DNA from: a bacterium
GTDB taxonomy: Bacteria; 4484-113; JAFGCY01
Assembly (NCBI GenBank): GCA_016932385.1
Contig: JAFGCY010000079.1
Location: 1-53,430, forward strand
DNA: 53,430 bases
Reading direction: 5' to 3'
The translations under genes were made by a program, and so were the position numbers. Positions 47,492 to 53,430 of the stretch are shown piece by piece. A model generated the notes under the pieces. That model was not told where the DNA came from. It saw only the letters and a program-made list of their open reading frames with translations, and did no database searches. Positions within the stretch are counted from its first letter, which is position 1. Each line of letters starts with the position of its first letter.

Positions 47492-50233
47492 GTGGAAAAG
47501 CTGTTGATTGTACAGCTCAGTTCGCGGCGCACCGCCAAGGGGAAAGCCCTCGATTACGGTAGCGAGCAGACCTTCAGTTTCGCTGACTGCGAGGAACTGG
47601 CCGCCCAGCTGACTGCAATCAACCAAACAGCCGTGCTGTTGATCGGAGTCAAGCCGAGTTCGGCCGCCGCACGCCGGTTCCAGGCCGACTGGCCCGGCGA
47701 CAGCACCGGGCTCTGGTTTGCCGCCGACCTGGCCTACCTGTTCGACCTGCCCCAACCGGCCAACCTGCGCGAAGCTGCCAAGCTGTGGTCCGCGGCCAGC
47801 GAGTTGCTGCAGGCCATCGCGGACGACCTGCTGGCGCAGTTTTGCCTGTTGGTCCAGGAACAGGCGCTCAACTACCGCCTGGGGTTCTTCCTCGCCGAGC
47901 TCTACCGCCGGCATGATCCGCTCAGCATTCCCGCCGCGGGCGAGGTCGATCTAGCGCGCTTCTTCCCGCTCGGTGGCGAACGCGAGAAATTGACGCGTCA
48001 GGATGTCGCGCCGGACATGCTGGAGAACGTTTTCACCGCGCGCGAGAGCCTGCAGCAGGCATTCGAGCGCTTCGAGGATCGCCCCCAGCAGGTGGAAATG
48101 GCCCAGGCCGTCGAGCAGGCGCTGGCGGAATCGCGACCGCTGATCGTCGAAGCCGGCACCGGTGTCGGTAAGTCGCTTGCCTACCTGCTGCCCCTGGCGA
48201 TCTATTCGGCCCAGACCGGCAATCTCTGCATCGTCAGCACCAATACGTTGAACCTTCAGCAACAGCTGGTCGAGCACGACATTCCGCGCCTCAGACAGAT
48301 CCTCGATGTTTTAGACCTTAAGATTACTCTGCTCAAGGGGCGCGAGCATTACCTGTGCCTCAAGCGTCTGAACGACACCTGGTTCAGCGTACGGCCGACC
48401 AACCGGCAGCGGATCTTCGACCGCGGCCTGATGAACGAGGATGCCCTGCTGCTTTTGTTCAGGCTGGTCAGGCAGCATGACAACCAACCCGGCATCGATT
48501 TCAGTTCGGTGCCTTCGCCGCCGGACATGCGCCAGCAAACGCGCGGCCGGCTGCTGCGCAGCTTGGACTGCCGGTTCCAGACCTGCCTGGGCGACCGTTG
48601 CGAGTACAAGGCCCAGTGCCGCTTTTTCGCCCAGCGCGCCGAGGCCTCGGCCAGTAACATCGTGATCACCAACCACGCGCTGGTCTTCTCCCTGTACAAC
48701 CCGATGGATGCCGATACTGACAACATCGTCACCCGCAGCTCGGCGATTGTGTTCGACGAAGCGCACAACCTGGAAGGCGTGATCACGAACCAGAATACGC
48801 TGGAGCTGAGCCACGCCACGCCGGTCGACCTGGGCAACCGCCTGCTGGCGGTGCTGGAAAACGACGCGATCCGCAAGCGCCTGGTCCTGGACCCGCACGG
48901 CATCAGCGAGACCTGGCGTGAGCATTTCCTGCAAATCCGCCAGCTGGCCGGGGAACTCCCCGATCTGATCAAACTCAGCGTGGAGATCCGCGAGCAGGTG
49001 AACCGCCTGATCATGCAAGCCGCCGACAAGGGCCACCTCTGGCTGAGCGCCACCTCGCAACTCACGCCGCCGACGGCCACGACGGGCCAGCGCCAGGTAC
49101 TGGACCTGCTGGCCAAGCTGGCGGCGCGGATGCATGCCGTGATCGACCGCTGGCGGCTGCTGGCCTCGGCGTTGCGCGAGGTGTTCGTCAATCAGGAATC
49201 CGACCTGTTCATCGACGACGATTACTTCCAGATGGAGCTGCAATCCCTGTCGATCGACATCCTGGAAGCTTCACTGGCGCTGTCCAACTGGCGTCCCGAG
49301 GATACGGAAGCGATCACCTGGTTCAACTGCGCCGAGCAGGACGGCGAACCGGCCTGGGATTACAAGACCGCGCCGCTGGACATCGGCCCCATCTTCCAGG
49401 GACTGCTCAACAACACCGAGTGTGTGGTCATGTGCAGCGCCACGCTGACCGTCTCCGGGCGGTTCGACTACCTGCAGGAAAGCCTCGGGTTCGATCCGGC
49501 GACGGTCGGCCACGCGCAGTGGCTGAAACTGGAGAGCCCGTTCGATTACCAGCGCCAGGCCCGGCTGCTGGTCGCCACCGACCTGGTCCCGCCGACGGGC
49601 CCGTCCCGCGACGAATACCTCGTGCAACTGGAACAGGTCGTGCACGGTGTCTGCCAGATTTTCCCACGCGGAATCCTGGTGCTGTTCAACAGCTATCGCG
49701 ATCTGAACCACATCGCCGAGCGCCTCGGCTTCCATGACCATGACGAGCGCCTGCTCATCCAGGGCGTCTCCGGCACGCGGGCGGAAATCGCCGACCTTTT
49801 CCGTAAGAGCGGCGATAAGGTCCTGCTGGCGACCCGCAGCTTCTGGGAAGGCTTTGACGTCGCCGGCGAAGCGCTGAGCTGCGTCGTGCTGGCCAAGCTG
49901 CCTTTCGCCAACTTCAAGGACCCGATCCACGCCGGCCGGCAACGGGCCATCGACGCGGAGGGCGGCGATTCCTTCAAGCGCTACAGCCTGCCGCTGGCTG
50001 CAATGCAGCTCAAGCAGGGGTTCGGGCGGCTGATCCGCACGCAAAGCGACCGCGGCTGCGTGTTCCTGCTGGATAGCCGCGTCGCCCATGCTAACTACGG
50101 CAAGGTTTTCCTGGAAAGCTTGCCAAACCCGGCTACGTTTACCGGTGGTTATCAGGAGTGCCTTGAACAGGCTCGGCGCTTTATGGAAAATAATACAGGC
50201 GAACAGGCTCACGCGGAGAAAGGCGAGCAATAA
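47492..50233 (+). CDS. dinG: DinG/XPD-type ATP-dependent DNA helicase
   Basis: A 913-residue SF2 helicase with an iron-sulphur cluster, likely unwinding 5'-tailed duplexes or R-loops. Walker A AGTGVGKS (221-228), DEAH (422-425), Cys289, Cys365, Cys370 and Cys376 as possible cluster ligands, and motif V-VI segments RSFWEGFDV and QGFGRLIRT. The first about 190 residues precede the helicase core; in some DinG proteins a DnaQ-like exonuclease occupies this place, but I see no intact exonuclease motifs. Starts at GTG with a -10 hexamer just upstream. panE-like gene follows after two bases. Confidence 0.92.
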   Translation: MEKLLIVQLSSRRTAKGKALDYGSEQTFSFADCEELAAQLTAINQTAVLLIGVKPSSAAARRFQADWPGDSTGLWFAADLAYLFDLPQPANLREAAKLWSAASELLQAIADDLLAQFCLLVQEQALNYRLGFFLAELYRRHDPLSIPAAGEVDLARFFPLGGEREKLTRQDVAPDMLENVFTARESLQQAFERFEDRPQQVEMAQAVEQALAESRPLIVEAGTGVGKSLAYLLPLAIYSAQTGNLCIVSTNTLNLQQQLVEHDIPRLRQILDVLDLKITLLKGREHYLCLKRLNDTWFSVRPTNRQRIFDRGLMNEDALLLLFRLVRQHDNQPGIDFSSVPSPPDMRQQTRGRLLRSLDCRFQTCLGDRCEYKAQCRFFAQRAEASASNIVITNHALVFSLYNPMDADTDNIVTRSSAIVFDEAHNLEGVITNQNTLELSHATPVDLGNRLLAVLENDAIRKRLVLDPHGISETWREHFLQIRQLAGELPDLIKLSVEIREQVNRLIMQAADKGHLWLSATSQLTPPTATTGQRQVLDLLAKLAARMHAVIDRWRLLASALREVFVNQESDLFIDDDYFQMELQSLSIDILEASLALSNWRPEDTEAITWFNCAEQDGEPAWDYKTAPLDIGPIFQGLLNNTECVVMCSATLTVSGRFDYLQESLGFDPATVGHAQWLKLESPFDYQRQARLLVATDLVPPTGPSRDEYLVQLEQVVHGVCQIFPRGILVLFNSYRDLNHIAERLGFHDHDERLLIQGVSGTRAEIADLFRKSGDKVLLATRSFWEGFDVAGEALSCVVLAKLPFANFKDPIHAGRQRAIDAEGGDSFKRYSLPLAAMQLKQGFGRLIRTQSDRGCVFLLDSRVAHANYGKVFLESLPNPATFTGGYQECLEQARRFMENNTGEQAHAEKGEQ

Positions 50234-50235
50234 GC

Positions 50236-51138
50236 ATGTCAGCACAAATCAGGATTGGACTGGTCGGCGCGGGATCCGTAGGTACCATGCTGGCGGCAAC
50301 GCTGGCTTATCACAAGCTCAACGTTCACTGGGTTGTGCGCAATGCACTGCGCCGCGATGAGATCCGCTCCCTACGCGTGGCCTACGCGGACAGCGATTAC
50401 GCGCCGGATTTCGGCCCCTTCCGTTTTTATCCGGACGTCGACGACCTGCCCGAAAATCTGGACTGGCTGATCTTGGCCGTCAAAGCCCACCAGGTCTTGC
50501 CGATCATTGACAGACCGAACGCGCTGTCGCCGCCGGAAGTATTGGTTGTCGCCAACGGACTTCAACAGCTGAATGTCCATCTCGGCTTGTTTTACGGCGG
50601 CGCGCTTTACCAGCCGGGCCGGGTCTCGGTCAGCGCCGAAGCCAAGCTGCTCGTCGGCCGCCTGGCCGGTGAGGAGTCGCACCACGGCGCGATCGTTAGT
50701 TACCTTAACGCACCGTGGGTGAAGTGCGGCGGCAACTCCAATATCACGATTAGAATGTGGCACAAGCTGGCGCTGAACTGCGTGGTCAATCCCCTGACCG
50801 CGCTTCTGGACTGCGATAACGGCGCTTTACCCCACGGCGCTGCCGCGCCCCTGATTTTAAACCTGCTGGATGAGGTCCACCAGGTTGCGCTGCTGGAGCA
50901 TGGAGAGTATTGGCCATTCAGCTTGGATCAATTGCTGGCGGACCTGGCTGTGTTACTGCAGGAAACCGCGGATAACAGCAGTTCGATGCGCGAGGATGTC
51001 CTGCACGGTCGGGAAACCGAAATCGACAGCCTGAACCTGGCCGTCGCTTCTTTGGGAAGATGTTTCGGCGTGCCCTGTATCTACAACGAATCCGTTGGTA
51101 AAATGCTACGTGCGTTGACGAACAAACGGCACCCGTGA
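50236..51138 (+). CDS. panE: Ketopantoate reductase family protein
   Basis: A 300-residue member of the ApbA/PanE family, which reduces 2-dehydropantoate with NADPH in pantothenate synthesis. The nucleotide-binding motif GLVGAGSVGTMLA is at 8-20; the active-site Lys region LILAVKAHQ (about 79-87) and the C-terminal helical domain segment MWHKLALNCVVNPLTALL are present. It lies two bases after dinG, so the two share a transcript, though no functional link is known. Paralogues with other substrates exist in this family. Confidence 0.87.
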   Translation: MSAQIRIGLVGAGSVGTMLAATLAYHKLNVHWVVRNALRRDEIRSLRVAYADSDYAPDFGPFRFYPDVDDLPENLDWLILAVKAHQVLPIIDRPNALSPPEVLVVANGLQQLNVHLGLFYGGALYQPGRVSVSAEAKLLVGRLAGEESHHGAIVSYLNAPWVKCGGNSNITIRMWHKLALNCVVNPLTALLDCDNGALPHGAAAPLILNLLDEVHQVALLEHGEYWPFSLDQLLADLAVLLQETADNSSSMREDVLHGRETEIDSLNLAVASLGRCFGVPCIYNESVGKMLRALTNKRHP

Positions 51139-51201
51139 CGCGTCCGGGGCATTAATATGTATGGACCGGCTCAGGGATCAAAGGAACGGAAGGCGAGCAA
51201 C

Positions 51202-53430
51202 ATGAAACGGATCGTTTATTCAAGCATTGTCACGCTGGTGGCGCTGGTGCTGTCCTGCACGAGCAGCAACACGTCGGCGACGGTGAATACGAACAGCAGT
51301 TACGACAGCAATTACCGTTCGATTTCCGGCGGCGGCCAGGCCACCGATCAGCAGACCGGAACGCCGGAGACTCCGGTCGGCGATCCGCCGATCACGATCA
51401 TGCTGATGGGGATGGAGACGGGCGACGTCTATCCGGGTGACGACTACTACGTCTGGGCTGTGGTCGACAATCCCGACAGCCGCAACCTGGAGTACGTCTG
51501 GTCCGTGGCCGACGGCGATACCCGCGAGGTCCCCGAGGCCGAGCGCGGCCGCTTGCTGGCGCTGGTGGAAGAGGAATACAAGAACGCCCAGGAAGGTCCG
51601 GCCCCCTCGACGGAGCCGCTGCCGCTGACCGAGCCGGAAGGACAGGTCCCGACCGAGGGCACGCCGCCGCCCGGGGAGCAACCAGGCCAGCAGCAACCCG
51701 AAGGTACGCGGACGCGCCCCGAGGGCTCCGCCCTGCCGGGTGAGTCCACTACTACGACTACCGGGACATCCGACACGACAGGTTCCGATACGACAACCAC
51801 CGAGGGTGGCACAACCGGCGAGTACGACCCGTTCGCGAATGTTACGACGGGAGGCAACGTAGGCACGACCGGTGGCGGCGGCGCTGGGACTCAGAGCGGT
51901 GATCAGAATACCGAACAGGAAGTAAATCCTGAGCTCCAGGACATCACGTTTCAGATCAAGATGAAACAACAAGAGATTGCGGAATGCGATCCAGACGATA
52001 TGGAACGTTTGCGTGTACTGAACGAGGAGCTTAATGCGCTCCAGGATCAGGCCCGACTTCAAAAGGAAAGAATCAGCGCACTACCTAATAAGGCGTTAGG
52101 ATTCGTCTACGAATACCGTGTCGTGGCCGGGCCGGATGACGAGACGGACGACGAAGCTGATGACGAAGAGGAAAGCAGCGTAGAGCTGCTGGCCGAGCAG
52201 CTGGCCGAGAGCGCGACGGAGGCTGGCGACAGCGTAATCACCTTCGGCACAGGAGAAGATTCCAACGTCGCGGAAAGCGACAGCTCCAGCGCCCGCAGCT
52301 GGGTGGGCAGCGAAACACCAGGCCTGGCGCCGGGCCGCGCGCGGGGTATCCGCTCCGAGTACGAGGTCTGGAAGGACGACTCCACCGAACCGCGCCGCCG
52401 CAACCTGGGCGGGTACGGTGAATCGGACTACACCGAATCGCTGACCGCCGAGGACAGCTACGAGGTGCACACGTTCGTTACCGACGAACCTTACATCCAG
52501 TGGACGCCGCGACTGCCGGGCAGCGTCAACATCTACCTGAAGGTCCGCTATAAGGACGAGTACGTTACCGATGAGAACGAACCGCGCGTGCTGCCCGTCG
52601 AGGTTCGTCTGCGCGACCCGGAGATCAGCCTCAGCGAGGACTTCCCCGATGTCGTCCGCGAGGACGAATCTCTCTACGTCGTGATCGAGGGTACGAACAT
52701 TCCGGCCTTCTACAAGGGCCTGTTCACCCTGACCTTCGATGCCAACAAGCTCAGCTTCCGTGACGCCGAACTCGGCGAGTTCTTTGACGACGTGCCGGCC
52801 GCCTCGCTGTTTTACGCGCAGCCCGACAAGCTGGCCGGCAAGGTGCTTCTGGCCGTCGACAGCAACCAAAGCATCGGCGACCTGGCGGGCAACGGCGAGT
52901 TGGTCTATGTTAAATTCAAGGCCAAGCAGGACCTGTTCAGTCGCGAGGATGCCCAGCTGGCCCTGGTGCTGGACACCAGCGCGCGGTATATCCTGAACCG
53001 CGAGGGCGAGAATGTCCTGCCGCTGCCGGTGATCAGTGTGCCATTCCGCACCGACACCGTGATGCCGCCGGATATGTCGCAGTGGACGAATATCACCGAC
53101 CGTCCGGGTAGCCAAACCGACCAGACGCCGACCGAGAGCCGCCCGCAGGATGCTACCAGCGGCGGCACCTATGTCCAGCCGACGACAGGTGGCAGCGGCG
53201 GCGCCGGTTCTGGTTCGAGTGGCACGGGAACCGGTACAGGTACTGGGACCGGAACTGGGACGGGTACCGGCGCTGGAACAGGCACAGGTACCGGCACGGG
53301 TACCGGCGCTGGTACCGGCACAGGTACAGGCACAGGTACAGGCACGGGTACAGGCACGGGTACAGGCACGGGTGCAGGCACGGGTACAGGCACGGGTACA
53401 GGCACGGGTACAGGCACGGGTACAGGCACG
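51202..53430 (+). CDS. Cohesin-like lipoprotein, truncated at window end
   Basis: An open frame of 743 codons without a stop reaches the window edge, so the 3' end is missing. The ATG follows GGAAGG. The signal ends in a lipobox, LVLSC, with Cys19 lipidated. Then come an Ig/PKD-like fragment (about 64-105), a Thr/Pro/Gly-rich linker (about 120-240), a coiled coil (about 242-296), another beta-rich section (to about 470), a cohesin-like domain (about 475-615: [38 protein letters not shown]), and Gly-Thr repeats from 674. Cohesins bind dockerins; the protease at 193-2010 has dockerin-like repeats. Confidence 0.75.
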   Translation, partial: MKRIVYSSIVTLVALVLSCTSSNTSATVNTNSSYDSNYRSISGGGQATDQQTGTPETPVGDPPITIMLMGMETGDVYPGDDYYVWAVVDNPDSRNLEYVWSVADGDTREVPEAERGRLLALVEEEYKNAQEGPAPSTEPLPLTEPEGQVPTEGTPPPGEQPGQQQPEGTRTRPEGSALPGESTTTTTGTSDTTGSDTTTTEGGTTGEYDPFANVTTGGNVGTTGGGGAGTQSGDQNTEQEVNPELQDITFQIKMKQQEIAECDPDDMERLRVLNEELNALQDQARLQKERISALPNKALGFVYEYRVVAGPDDETDDEADDEEESSVELLAEQLAESATEAGDSVITFGTGEDSNVAESDSSSARSWVGSETPGLAPGRARGIRSEYEVWKDDSTEPRRRNLGGYGESDYTESLTAEDSYEVHTFVTDEPYIQWTPRLPGSVNIYLKVRYKDEYVTDENEPRVLPVEVRLRDPEISLSEDFPDVVREDESLYVVIEGTNIPAFYKGLFTLTFDANKLSFRDAELGEFFDDVPAASLFYAQPDKLAGKVLLAVDSNQSIGDLAGNGELVYVKFKAKQDLFSREDAQLALVLDTSARYILNREGENVLPLPVISVPFRTDTVMPPDMSQWTNITDRPGSQTDQTPTESRPQDATSGGTYVQPTTGGSGGAGSGSSGTGTGTGTGTGTGTGTGAGTGTGTGTGTGAGTGTGTGTGTGTGTGTGTGTGAGTGTGTGTGTGTGTGTGT
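53221..53430. repeat. Gly-Thr hexanucleotide repeat tract
   Basis: 35 consecutive hexamers (210 bases) encode Gly-Thr, with Gly-Ala at units 9, 15 and 26. Codons vary in the first half, while the last 15 units repeat GGCACG GGTACA almost perfectly, implying recent expansion. The tract runs off the window edge, so its true length is unknown. The unit is in frame, so length changes do not shift the reading frame. Confidence 0.97.

Noticed and set aside
53169..53429. Minus-strand ORF made of Pro-Val and Pro-Ala dipeptides
   Set aside because: It is the antisense reading of the Gly-Thr repeat in the cohesin-like gene, with no start context or signal.

Overview
The window is a GC-rich, densely coded stretch of a bacterial chromosome with almost no mobile DNA. 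Several predicted lipoproteins, a heptosyltransferase-type GT9 glycosyltransferase, a lytic transglycosylase, TatA and a SPOR protein suggest a diderm (Gram-negative-type) cell. Cohesin-like and dockerin-like proteins, many poorly characterised exported proteins and a lineage-specific insert in RpoC point to an uncultivated, phylogenetically isolated lineage; I do not assign a phylum. The translation apparatus and central genes use the standard code. The right edge lies inside a Gly-Thr repeat tract, so the last gene is cut.

Layout. 1-8183: three palindromic repeats, a secreted subtilisin-like protease with C-terminal dockerin-like repeats, a lipoprotein, mazG, an unknown membrane/coiled-coil protein, a nitrilase-family amidohydrolase, a GIDE/TMEM43-like membrane protein, and an exported protein coupled to a membrane protein. 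8180-22880 (all minus strand): one long information-processing cluster running from a strong promoter at 22852-22880: tRNA-Thr(TGT), tRNA-Tyr, tRNA-Gly, tRNA-Thr(GGT), tuf, rpmG, tRNA-Trp, secE, nusG, rplK, rplA, rplJ, rplL, rpoB, rpoC, then a Ser/Thr kinase with a zinc ribbon. This is the classic bacterial tRNA-tufB-secE-nusG-rpl-rpoBC order. 22983-26334: two small lipoproteins, a HAD-like protein, a solitary 5S rRNA gene with its own promoter and T-run, tatA, and a SPOR-domain protein. 26340-29183: a ThiE/TenI-like protein, a thioredoxin-like exported protein and a GT9 glycosyltransferase. 29300-33690: an ACT-malic enzyme, a cysteine-rich protein with a deoxyribosyltransferase/TIR-like domain, a zinc-ribbon protein, and purH. 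33822-38586: an operon rpsA-coaE-lytic transglycosylase-gcvT. 38676-44035: a predicted beta-propeller protein, a small unknown, hutI, hutH and a secreted esterase. 44066-47379: a membrane FeS oxidoreductase of the ETF:menaquinone type beside a divergent crotonase-fold protein. 47492-53430: dinG, a PanE-like reductase, and a truncated cohesin-like lipoprotein with a long Gly-Thr tract.

The most general signal is at the starts of transcription units. At least eight genes have a recognisable -10 hexamer 6-9 bases before the start codon, often with a matching -35 and no Shine-Dalgarno, implying that leaderless mRNAs are common. Genes inside operons keep good Shine-Dalgarno sequences. Other points of interest are the solitary 5S gene, the cysteine-rich nucleotide-binding-like protein, the cohesin/dockerin pair, a natural Asn at the rifampicin-site position equivalent to E. 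coli RpoB 516, and a Cys-Ser-Gly MIO triad in HutH. I saw no CRISPR array, prophage or insertion sequence.
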